From positions 1 to 13,498 of the forward strand of contig JAFGOJ010000091.1 in assembly GCA_016926575.1 (NCBI GenBank): a stretch of 13,498 nt of DNA. The letters are read 5' to 3'. Positions 1-6,790 of this stretch are shown piece by piece. Within the stretch, counting starts at the first letter, position 1. Every line of letters begins with the position of its first letter. A program made the translations under genes and the position numbers. Under the pieces are notes generated by a model. The model searched no databases and was not told the origin of the DNA. It was given only the letters and a program-made list of their open reading frames with translations. The stretch is from Anaerolineae bacterium. Its GTDB lineage: Bacteria > Chloroflexota > Anaerolineae > B4-G1 > DUEL01.

Positions 1-3
1 CCT

Positions 4-45
4 GGTCTCGATACGCCGCTCGCTGGCGCTCGCGGCTACTCGACC
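4..45. repeat. Short dispersed-type repeat, imperfectly symmetric
   Basis: This GC-rich stretch begins GGTCTCGATACGC and ends CTACTCGACC, with alternating CGCTCGC units between. It is non-coding and looks like a dispersed intergenic repeat with partial dyad symmetry at its ends. It resembles repeat families that I know from several high-GC bacteria, but the copy number in this genome cannot be judged from a single copy. Its function is unknown. Confidence 0.4.
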
Positions 46-122
46 GGCGGGCGCTTACCACATTTTCTGCCCTTTGTGGTGGCCGGGGCGCGAAGCGGCC
101 TCAGGCCGTGGCGACTACTTGG
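46..122. other. Non-coding spacer downstream of the hydantoinase-like gene
   Basis: I see no credible gene here. Two small hairpins are possible, CCAC...GTGG near 58-86 and GGCCTCAGGCC near 98-109. With the flanking repeats, the whole 1-220 stretch is the 3' flank of the locus on the minus strand. Confidence 0.35.
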
Positions 123-209
123 TCATTGCAAGGGCCCGCAGCGCCCGAAGCAATCCCCCATAACCGACCGTGGAGATTGCTTCGCCGCCTGCGGCGGCTC
201 GCAATGACA
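123..209. repeat. REP-like inverted repeat pair; possible 3' end structure
   Basis: Two copies of a roughly 36-base unit face each other, at 123-158 (starting TCATTGCAAGG, ending GAAGCAATCCCC) and 173-209 (starting GAGATTGCTTCG, ending CTCGCAATGACA). The second copy, reverse complemented, matches the first over most of its length. Each arm also has an internal GC-rich palindrome (for example CCGCCTGCGGCGG near 185-197). Paired extragenic palindromes of this kind are widespread REP/BIME-like elements. The pair lies 11 bases past the stop codon of the hydantoinase-like gene, so the transcript can fold here and may be terminated or protected. No long T-run follows, so an intrinsic terminator is not certain. 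Confidence 0.65.
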
Positions 210-220
210 TCAGCTTGCCT

Positions 221-2227
221 TCATTTCGTCAGGCGCGGGTTACCCAGCGCCTTGATGCGCAGACGATAGGTATCCAGCCCGTCGGACACCTGCTCGACGA
301 CCACCTGGGGGTTCTCTGCGCCGGAGCGCAATACCGCTCCCACGGCCAGTTCTTGACCGACTGCCCGGGCGAAGGCCAGCGCAGCGTCCAACTCCTCGAA
401 TTCGCGCCGCTCGCCGCTGGTTTGGGCGTAATATCCCAGCACCTCGAAACCCGCTTGAGAATACATCGGGTAGACCAGCACCTCTTCCACCGCCATCAGC
501 GTGCCGGCAATCGCGCCCAGAGCATTGGCGACACCGTGGTGCTCGTGCAGGATCAGATCGGTGTGCAGCAATTTGGCGACTGCCTCCAGGAAGAAGCCCG
601 CCGGTGCGCCGATGGCAATGATCGGCTGGCGCAATCGAATCGCGGTCTCCAGCTCCGTATGTTCGCAGTACAGGCTGTTGTAGAAGAACCAACGCCCGAT
701 GTCCTCATCCGCCGACCGCTTGGCCGAGAGCGGCAGCCGCTTCTCGCTGAGGAAGGTGAGGATGGCGTGGACGATCATCTCGTTGATCTGGCGCCAGACC
801 TGCTCGCGCAATGCATCGGGTTCTTTGAGCTGGTGGTGGGCGAAGACCTGGAGCGCGAGCGTCGCCGCCTCCACGTCCCACGGGGCGTACCGCCCCTCGA
901 CGTGCAGCAAATCGGTGGGCGTCAGCCCTGATTTGGCAACGATTTCCTGACGCAGGAGTTCCTTCGCCCCAATCTGCCCCACGTGCAAGACGTCCAACTG
1001 CTTGACGATCTCCGGCACCGGCTTGGGCCCGTCGTGCAGGAAGTCGACCAGCGCCTTCTCCTGAGCCGTCTGCACCAGGCCCTCGGGCGGCTCGCGCAGC
1101 AGGAACCAATATTCGAGCCAGTCGGGCGTGGCCTGGGCCCAGTTGCGCCGCGCCAGGGCCTGCAAGCGCGACTTGACGTGCGCGTGCTCTGCGGAGAGGT
1201 AGGACAGCGGCACCACGCGCTCGGGGCCGATGGCCAGGTGTCGCTCCCGGTTCAACGCGATGTGGCTGTCGCCGCCCAATGCGATGGAGAACAGATTGGC
1301 CGCCTGCACTGCCGTCTTGTACCCGCCGACCGTGGCCCCTTCGTCGCTCACCGTGACCTGCCCGGCGCGGATCAGGGCCAGGTCGGTAGTCGTGCCACCG
1401 ACGTCGACCACCAGCGCGTCGTCCAGCCCGGAGAGGAAGCGCCCGCCGATGGCGCTGGCAGCCGGGCCGGAGTGGATCGTCTCCACCGGCGTGCGGGCGG
1501 CGAACTCGTCGCTCATCAGCGTGCCGTCGCCGCGCACGACCATCAAGGGCGCGTCGATGTGGCGGTGCTCCATCGCCCGCCGCACGGCGATGACGAAATC
1601 CTGCAACACCGCCAGCAGCGAGGCGTTCAGCGCCGCCGTCGTGGCCCGCTCCACCGAGCCCAATTTGGTCGACAGTTGGTGGCCCAGCACAATCGGCAGG
1701 TCGCAGACGCTCGAAATGGCCTTGTAGGCGCGTGTCTCGTGCTCGGGGTTGAGCGGGCTGAAGTAGCTGGAGACGGCAATCGCGTCAACCTGGGACTTGA
1801 CCGCACCGACCTTGTCCAGGAGCGCGGCCAGATCGAGCGGTTCCTTCTCCCGCCCGTACAGGTCGTGGCCGCCCGCAAAGTAGTAGTAGTTGGGCGTGGC
1901 AAAGCGCTCGGCCATCTTGAACGAGGCGATCAGGTCGGGATCGTAGCCGATCAAGAGCAGCGCGACGCGCTTGCCCTTCCCCTCGGCGATGGCGTTGGTC
2001 GCCAGAGTGGTGGAGATCGAGACCATGCGGATCGCGGCGGGGTCGTCGATGTGGATGCCCTCGATCACGCGCTCGATGCCGATGGCAAAATCCCGCTTCG
2101 TGGTCAGGCTCTTGTGCGTCGCCAGCACGCGGCGCGTGTCGTATTCGAACAACACGCCGTCGGTGTAGGTGCCGCCGGTGTCGATCCCCAAGACCAGGGT
2201 GTGTTGGGCGTCCGTATCTGTATTCAA
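221..2227 (-). CDS. Hydantoinase/oxoprolinase-family protein (ASKHA ATPase fold)
   Basis: This 668-residue protein of the HyuA/5-oxoprolinase family is probably cytosolic. An N-terminal phosphate-binding motif GIDTGGTYTD lies at residues 14-23. The conserved GDGTLMS (233-239), HSGPAAS (252-258) and second phosphate loop VVDVGGTTTD (273-282) follow. The C-terminal GVANALGAIAG (565-575) fits the last ASKHA nucleotide-binding element. Residues about 370-450 hold a charged helical stretch, vaguely like a winged helix. The family hydrolyses hydantoin-type or oxoproline rings with ATP, but no HyuB-type partner is present here. The start is TTG at 2227: AGGT lies six bases upstream, and the ATG at 2254 runs into a stop in its frame. 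The stop is TGA. It follows the MttB homologue after a 75-base gap with a palindromic repeat, so it is either read through or separately expressed. The family call is firm; the reaction is unknown. Confidence 0.88.
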   Translation of the reverse strand: MNTDTDAQHTLVLGIDTGGTYTDGVLFEYDTRRVLATHKSLTTKRDFAIGIERVIEGIHIDDPAAIRMVSISTTLATNAIAEGKGKRVALLLIGYDPDLIASFKMAERFATPNYYYFAGGHDLYGREKEPLDLAALLDKVGAVKSQVDAIAVSSYFSPLNPEHETRAYKAISSVCDLPIVLGHQLSTKLGSVERATTAALNASLLAVLQDFVIAVRRAMEHRHIDAPLMVVRGDGTLMSDEFAARTPVETIHSGPAASAIGGRFLSGLDDALVVDVGGTTTDLALIRAGQVTVSDEGATVGGYKTAVQAANLFSIALGGDSHIALNRERHLAIGPERVVPLSYLSAEHAHVKSRLQALARRNWAQATPDWLEYWFLLREPPEGLVQTAQEKALVDFLHDGPKPVPEIVKQLDVLHVGQIGAKELLRQEIVAKSGLTPTDLLHVEGRYAPWDVEAATLALQVFAHHQLKEPDALREQVWRQINEMIVHAILTFLSEKRLPLSAKRSADEDIGRWFFYNSLYCEHTELETAIRLRQPIIAIGAPAGFFLEAVAKLLHTDLILHEHHGVANALGAIAGTLMAVEEVLVYPMYSQAGFEVLGYYAQTSGERREFEELDAALAFARAVGQELAVGAVLRSGAENPQVVVEQVSDGLDTYRLRIKALGNPRLTK

Positions 2228-2260
2228 ACCGTGACCTCGTGAGTGTTCCGATACATCCCC

Positions 2261-2289
2261 GTAGGGGTCGGTCTGAGACCGACCCCTAC
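2261..2289. repeat. Perfect palindromic repeat (stem of about 14 bp) between two genes
   Basis: GTAGGGGTCGGTCT and AGACCGACCCCTAC flank a single G, giving a perfect inverted repeat. It lies between the end of MttB homologue 1 (2303) and the start of the hydantoinase-like gene (2227). On the plus strand it is followed by CTTTTTC. On the minus strand, where the genes run, the T-run precedes rather than follows the stem, so it is a poor terminator for this operon. It looks like a dispersed palindromic repeat known from Chloroflexota-type genomes (recollection, not searched). It may attenuate or process the message before the last gene. Confidence 0.7.
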
Positions 2290-2302
2290 TTTTTCATATC
2301 CG

Positions 2303-3820
2303 TTACACAAACATTTGTACGTCGAGTTCTTCGTCCTTGTGGCGTTCGTCGGCCAACTCGCAGATGCGGTGAAGTTCCTTGAACATCGCCTCGTCCATCA
2401 GCGGCTCGACATCGGCCTCCAGCAGCTCGATCATGCGCTCGTGGACGCGCTCCTGGTAGGTCTTGGAGCCGGCCTTGGTCCAGTCGTTGTAGTCGCGCCG
2501 GTCGGTGAGCGTGGGCCGCCAGATCTCGGTCTTGAAGCGGTTGTAGGTGTGGTCGTGGGCCAGGTAGTGTCCGCCGGGACCGACCTCGTCCATCACGTCG
2601 AGCGCGACGGTGTCGTCGGTGACGGGGATGCCGCGCAGGATGCGCTTGACGCGATCGATGATCTCGTTGGAGGCAACCAGCATCTCGGGGCAACTGGTGA
2701 GGCCTTGCTCGATGTAGCCGACGTCGTGGATCATATTGCCGCCGATCAGGCCGGCGGTGGTGATGTTGAAGGTGGCTTCCATGAGCGCTTGCTCGTCGAA
2801 GAGCTTGGTGTCGGAGCAGCCGGCGGTCTCGTACTCGGGCACGCCCAACCACTTGGTGATGTCGGTGTAGGCCGCGCTGAGCAGGGCCATTTCGGGCGAG
2901 CCGTAGCAGTAGACCGAGGTCTTCATGTCCATGTTCGACATGAGGCCGCCGATGATGACCTGCGCGCCCGGCTTGCGCAACTGGCTGAGGACGATGCCGA
3001 AGAGGCTCTCGGTGAGCGCCTGCACGGCCGTGCCCGCCAGTGTGCACGGTGCGGTGGCCCCGGCCAGCGGGCAGGGGGTGTAGACGAAGGGGATGTCGTT
3101 GTCGCAGCAGAAGAGCAGCTTCTGCACCACCTCTTCCGAGTGGCTCAAGGGCGAGACCGGTTCGATGTAGAGCGAGAACGCCGGCCCTTTCTTCCACTCC
3201 GTCTTGCCGCCCAGGCGGATGTAGGCCATCTCCAACTGGTCCTTCAAGCCCTCGATGTCGACCGCGGTGATGTTGATCGGCTTGTTCGTGCCTTCCAGCA
3301 TCGCCAGGTACTGCCAGCGGTCGTAGGTGCCGACGGCGGTATCCTGGGTGATGCCGAGGGACATAAAGAAGTCGATGTTGGGCAGCGCCTGGGCCAGCTT
3401 GGCGAAGTTCTTGACGTCCTTATAGGTAGCACGGCGGCGCTCGCCGGTGTACGGGTCGAGCGTGAAGGGCGTATCGGAGCCGGTGCCGTAATAGATCTGG
3501 TTCTTGAACAGGTCCATCACATAGTTGCGCTTGCCGTTCCGGTCGGGCGGGCCGACCACGGTCACGCGATGGGGCAGCGTGGCGCGCGCCCGGTCTACCA
3601 TCCAAGAGGGGATTTTGACCAGGCTGCTCTTCTCGTCGGCGTTTTCTACAATAGCGCCGTGAGAGTAGGCCAGCTCGACCCCCTCCGGTTCATATACGCG
3701 GACGCCGGTCTCCGACAAGACGCGCAGGGCCGAAAAATAGATCGCTTCGATCTCGTCTTCGGTCAGCACTTGCAGCGTCGGCGTAGCGTTTACCAGATAG
3801 TTGGTCTTTCTTACCTGCAT
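2303..3820 (-). CDS. MttB-superfamily methyltransferase, non-pyrrolysine (homologue 1)
   Basis: This 505-residue protein belongs to the trimethylamine methyltransferase (MttB, COG5598) superfamily. Such enzymes fold as TIM barrels and move a methyl group from an amine to the Co(I) of a partner corrinoid protein. Family landmarks include ALPNIDFFMSLG (145-156), PLAGATAP (251-258), YGSPEMALLSA (306-316) and GCSDTKLFDEQA (334-345). Length matches the family, about 470-505. There is no internal stop. Cys335 sits where I align pyrrolysine of Methanosarcina MttB. Non-pyrrolysine relatives act on quaternary amines such as glycine betaine; the substrate here is unknown. The ATG at 3820 was chosen over the in-frame extension to 3946 because AAGGAG lies seven bases upstream and the extension overlaps the preceding gene. 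It starts 16 bases after corrinoid protein 1, its likely partner. Stop TAA. Confidence 0.93.
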   Translation of the reverse strand: MQVRKTNYLVNATPTLQVLTEDEIEAIYFSALRVLSETGVRVYEPEGVELAYSHGAIVENADEKSSLVKIPSWMVDRARATLPHRVTVVGPPDRNGKRNYVMDLFKNQIYYGTGSDTPFTLDPYTGERRRATYKDVKNFAKLAQALPNIDFFMSLGITQDTAVGTYDRWQYLAMLEGTNKPINITAVDIEGLKDQLEMAYIRLGGKTEWKKGPAFSLYIEPVSPLSHSEEVVQKLLFCCDNDIPFVYTPCPLAGATAPCTLAGTAVQALTESLFGIVLSQLRKPGAQVIIGGLMSNMDMKTSVYCYGSPEMALLSAAYTDITKWLGVPEYETAGCSDTKLFDEQALMEATFNITTAGLIGGNMIHDVGYIEQGLTSCPEMLVASNEIIDRVKRILRGIPVTDDTVALDVMDEVGPGGHYLAHDHTYNRFKTEIWRPTLTDRRDYNDWTKAGSKTYQERVHERMIELLEADVEPLMDEAMFKELHRICELADERHKDEELDVQMFV

Positions 3821-3836
3821 GGTTTGTCTCCTTAAG

Positions 3837-4478
3837 TTACGCAGCACCCACGAGTTCTTTGGCCAGGTCAGAGCCGGCGGGGGCGTTCGAGCCGTACCCG
3901 TCGGCCTCGATCTTCTTGGCGAAAGCGGCGTCCACCGGCGCGCCACCGACGATGACCTTGACCTTGTCGCGCAGGCCGGCCTCGGTGAGTGCCTTGATCG
4001 TGTGGCCCATCGCGCGCATCGTGGTGGTCAGCATGGCCGACATGCCGACGATGTCGGGCTGGTGTTCCTTGACCGCGGCGACGAAGTCGGCGGGGCTGAC
4101 GTCGAAGCCGATGTCGATGACCTCGAAGCCCACGCCCTCGCACATCATGCCGACCAGGTTCTTGCCGATGTCGTGCAGGTCGCCCTCCACGGTGCCCAGC
4201 ATGACCTTGCCGATCAGCTTGACGCCGCCGGCGACCAGCAGCGGGCGCAGGATGCGCATCCCGGCCTGCATCGCGTCGGCCGACATCAGCACCTCGGGCA
4301 CGAACATGTCGCCGGCCTTGAAGCGCACGCCGACCTCGCTCATACCCACCAACAGGCCTTCATTCAAGATATCCGCGGCCGTCTCGCCCTTGTCCAGCGC
4401 CTTATGTACCAGGCTGGCCGATTCCTCGTCGTCCCCTTCCAAAACAGCCGTCGAAATGCGTTCAAATATTCTGCTCAT
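3837..4478 (-). CDS. Corrinoid (B12-binding) methyl-carrier protein 1, MtbC/MttC type
   Basis: This 213-residue protein is the cobalamin carrier that accepts a methyl group from an MttB-type enzyme and donates it to a second methyltransferase. The N-terminal half (about 1-85) is the helical cap domain, with AGDMFVPEVLMSADAM at 55-70. The C-terminal Rossmann-like domain carries the B12 signature GDLHDIGKNLV (99-109). His102 is the expected lower axial cobalt ligand, with SAML at 147-150 and the GGAP turn at 178-181 completing the site. It is cytosolic and full length. The ATG at 4478 has GAGG five bases upstream. It lies between MttB homologues 2 and 1, 22 bases after the former and 16 before the latter. 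By my hand count it matches corrinoid protein 2 at 144 of 213 ungapped positions. Stop TAA. Confidence 0.94.
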   Translation of the reverse strand: MSRIFERISTAVLEGDDEESASLVHKALDKGETAADILNEGLLVGMSEVGVRFKAGDMFVPEVLMSADAMQAGMRILRPLLVAGGVKLIGKVMLGTVEGDLHDIGKNLVGMMCEGVGFEVIDIGFDVSPADFVAAVKEHQPDIVGMSAMLTTTMRAMGHTIKALTEAGLRDKVKVIVGGAPVDAAFAKKIEADGYGSNAPAGSDLAKELVGAA

Positions 4479-4500
4479 GGTTTCCTCTCTTTAGAAGTTG

Positions 4501-5964
4501 CTATTTCTTGTCTTTGACCCGGTCTTCGGCTTCCTCAAGCACCTTTTCGATGACCTTGTGGGTCTCGGGCTTGACGGCAGAGGGCCGGTGAGTGGCCAGG
4601 ATGTCGCGTACGCGGGCAATAGTGCGGTCCTTCATCGTCAGCCGCCCGCTCATATCCCAGCTCTCGAAGTCCTGGCGGTCGATCAGGTTGGGGTACCAGA
4701 ACTCGGTCTTGAACAGCTTGCGCGTCTGAGGCTGCTTCAGGTAGTGACCGTTGGGGCCGACGGCCTTGATCACGTCGACGGCGAGGGTCTCGTCGGTGAC
4801 CTCGATGCCGCGGGTGATGCGGCGGGCGTAGCCGATGGCCTCGTCCATCGCGCACAATTGGAAGAGCGAGCCGGTCATGGCGCTCTCGGTGTAGCCGACG
4901 TCGTGGCACAGGTCGCCCCCGGTGAGGGCGGAGAAGAAGACGGACATAGAGCCTTCGATCATTGCCTGCCCGTCGAAGGTCTTCGAGTCGGTGCAGCCGC
5001 CCGTCTGCCACAGGGGCAGGCCGGCGTAGTGGGCCAGTTCGGTGAGGCCGGCCATGAACAGCGGCAGTTCGGGCGCGCCGTAGGCCAGGATCATCGTGTT
5101 CATATCCATGACGGAGTAGACGCCGCCCATGAAGAACGGCAGACCGGGCTGGAGCGCCTGGGCCAGGGTGAGGCCCATCCACGACTCGGCCGCGCCCTGG
5201 GTGATGATGCCCGCGCCGGTGATGGGCGCGGTGCCGCCTGCGATGGGGCACGGGGTGAAGATCAACGGGATGCGATGGCGCGCCGCGAAGATCAGCTTGT
5301 CGATCGCCTCGAAGGTGCTGACCAGGGGTGAGAGCGGTTCGCAGTAGTGGACGTAGTTGGGGCGATGCTCGAACGCCTCTTGCCCGCCCGCCTCGGCCAC
5401 GGCGATCTCGTGGATGCCGGCCGAGTCGAACTTATCGTAGGACCAAGCCACGATGGGCTTGCTGGTGTTGGGGAACATGCCGGCGAACTCGTAGAGCGCG
5501 CCCAGGTCGTAGTGCACGTCGCCGACGGTGCCCAGGGACTCGCAGAAATCGATGTTGGGCAGCGCGTCGACCATCTTGGCGACCAGGGGCACGTCGGCTT
5601 TGGTGTAGGGCCGGCGTTCCATCGTCTCGGGGTCGATGAAGTGGGTGCAGGTGGGGCCAGGGCCGAAGTGCGCCCGGCCGGGGCCGATCTTGATGTTGTG
5701 CTTGGGGTTGCCGTCGCGGGCGAAGAGGGTGAAACTGCGCGGCGCCATCTGCAGCGACTTTTTGACCAGGTAAGATGGGAGCCGCACGCGCTTGCCTTCG
5801 ACCCACGCGCCGGCCCCTTTCAGGATCTCGCGCGCCTCGTCGTGCATGACGTCGAGGCCGGTGTATTCGAGCAGATGCAGCACGCCCCAGAACATCTCCT
5901 CCAGTTGGTCCTGAGAGAACATGCTGAAGCGCACACCTGAGTTAATGACGTAATTTGTCCTCAT
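4501..5964 (-). CDS. MttB-superfamily methyltransferase, non-pyrrolysine (homologue 2)
   Basis: This 487-residue MttB-superfamily protein is clearly divergent from homologue 1. Landmarks are ALPNIDFCESLGTVGD (134-149), PCPIAGGTAPITGAG (238-252), YGAPELPLFMAGL (295-307), GGCTDSKTFDGQA (322-334) and DLCHDVGYTESAMTGS (351-366). Cys324 occupies the position I align with pyrrolysine in Methanosarcina MttB, so like homologue 1 it is a Cys-type variant. The predicted role is transfer of a methyl group from a methylated, probably quaternary, amine to the corrinoid protein encoded just upstream; the substrate is not evident. The ATG at 5964 has AAGGAGG eight bases upstream. It follows corrinoid protein 2 by 57 bases. 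The stop is TAG at 4501-4503. Reading through would add only 12 codons before TGA, so this is an ordinary stop. Confidence 0.93.
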   Translation of the reverse strand: MRTNYVINSGVRFSMFSQDQLEEMFWGVLHLLEYTGLDVMHDEAREILKGAGAWVEGKRVRLPSYLVKKSLQMAPRSFTLFARDGNPKHNIKIGPGRAHFGPGPTCTHFIDPETMERRPYTKADVPLVAKMVDALPNIDFCESLGTVGDVHYDLGALYEFAGMFPNTSKPIVAWSYDKFDSAGIHEIAVAEAGGQEAFEHRPNYVHYCEPLSPLVSTFEAIDKLIFAARHRIPLIFTPCPIAGGTAPITGAGIITQGAAESWMGLTLAQALQPGLPFFMGGVYSVMDMNTMILAYGAPELPLFMAGLTELAHYAGLPLWQTGGCTDSKTFDGQAMIEGSMSVFFSALTGGDLCHDVGYTESAMTGSLFQLCAMDEAIGYARRITRGIEVTDETLAVDVIKAVGPNGHYLKQPQTRKLFKTEFWYPNLIDRQDFESWDMSGRLTMKDRTIARVRDILATHRPSAVKPETHKVIEKVLEEAEDRVKDKK

Positions 5965-6021
5965 TTAGAGGGCCTCCTTCTTCATAGATAATCGCCGGTG
6001 GAAACCCACCGCGCGCACCGG

Positions 6022-6663
6022 CTAAGCGGCGCTCACGAACGTCTTCGCCAGGTCGGCTGCGGTGGCAGCGTTCGAGGCGTAGCCATCGGCGCCGATCTCG
6101 TCGGCGAAGGCCTGCGTCACCGGCGCGCCGCCGATCATGACCTTGACCCGGTCGCGCAAACCGGCCTCTTCGAGCGCCTTGATGGTGTGGCCCATCATGC
6201 GCATCGTCGTGGTCAAAAGGGCCGACATGCCAACGACGTCGGGTTCGAACTCCTTGACCGCGGCCACGAACGCCTCCGGTTCGATGTCCTTGCCGATGTC
6301 CTTGACCTCGAAGCCAGCGCCCTCGCACATCATACCGACCAGGTTCTTGCCGATGTCGTGCAGGTCGCCCTTGACCGTGGCCAACAGCACCTTGCCGACC
6401 ATTGGCGCGCCGCTCTCGACCAGCAGCGGCTTGAGGATGTCCATCGCGGTCTGCATCGCCTTGGCCGAACGGAGCACCTCGGGCACGAACATGTTGCCGG
6501 CCTTGAACTCCACGCCGACGTAGTCCATCCCGGCCATCAGGCCGTTGTCCAGAATCTCTTGAGCCGACAGACCCTCGTCCAGGGCGTCCTCGGTCAAATC
6601 CACCATCTCATCGACGTCACCTTCGATGACGGCCGTCGAGATCGTTTCCAGTATATCACTCAT
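6022..6663 (-). CDS. Corrinoid (B12-binding) methyl-carrier protein 2, MtbC/MttC type
   Basis: This 213-residue cobalamin-binding methyl carrier has the same architecture as corrinoid protein 1: a helical cap domain (about 1-85, with AGNMFVPEVL at 55-64), then the B12 domain with GDLHDIGKNLV at 99-109. His102 is the predicted cobalt ligand, with SALL at 147-150 and GGAP at 178-181. It probably shuttles methyl groups between MttB homologue 2, encoded directly downstream, and a tetrahydrofolate-linked methyltransferase not found in this window. I chose the ATG at 6663 over an in-frame ATG at 6723: AAGGAGG lies eight bases upstream of 6663, and the extra 20 residues do not resemble the family and would cover a palindrome at 6702-6720. 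Stop TAG. The closeness to protein 1 suggests duplication of a corrinoid-plus-MttB pair. Confidence 0.94.
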   Translation of the reverse strand: MSDILETISTAVIEGDVDEMVDLTEDALDEGLSAQEILDNGLMAGMDYVGVEFKAGNMFVPEVLRSAKAMQTAMDILKPLLVESGAPMVGKVLLATVKGDLHDIGKNLVGMMCEGAGFEVKDIGKDIEPEAFVAAVKEFEPDVVGMSALLTTTMRMMGHTIKALEEAGLRDRVKVMIGGAPVTQAFADEIGADGYASNAATAADLAKTFVSAA

Positions 6664-6701
6664 TGAATCTTCCTCCTTACAGAATTGTAGTGTTTGATCT
6701 C

Positions 6702-6720
6702 CTACCTTCCTGGAAGGTAG
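6702..6720. promoter_or_regulatory. Perfect 9-bp dyad, candidate operator
   Basis: CTACCTTCC and GGAAGGTAG flank a single T. The dyad lies 39 bases upstream of the start of corrinoid protein 2, in the 127-base gap after the CBS/ACT gene. A one-base centre favours protein binding as DNA over RNA folding. The surrounding gap is less GC-rich than the genes. I see no convincing sigma-70 promoter: a TACAAT at 6689-6684 would put the transcription start inside the ribosome-binding site. Operator function is inference. Confidence 0.4.
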
Positions 6721-6790
6721 CATTACCTACTGTAATCGAATATCTGCGCTTCATCTCGATAGACGTTTCCCCTCCTATTCGCTTGCTAAC

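Noticed and set aside
2243..3835. A 530-codon plus-strand open frame, and a similar 419-codon one at 983-2242
   Set aside because: Both mirror the genuine minus-strand genes and contain low-complexity, domain-free sequence.
3821..3946. N-terminal extension of MttB homologue 1 to 3946
   Set aside because: It overlaps corrinoid protein 1 and lacks family similarity; a good ribosome-binding site precedes the ATG at 3820.
6684..6689. TACAAT as a -10 box for corrinoid protein 2 (minus strand)
   Set aside because: The predicted transcription start would fall inside the ribosome-binding site at 6678-6672, and no -35 lies at proper spacing.
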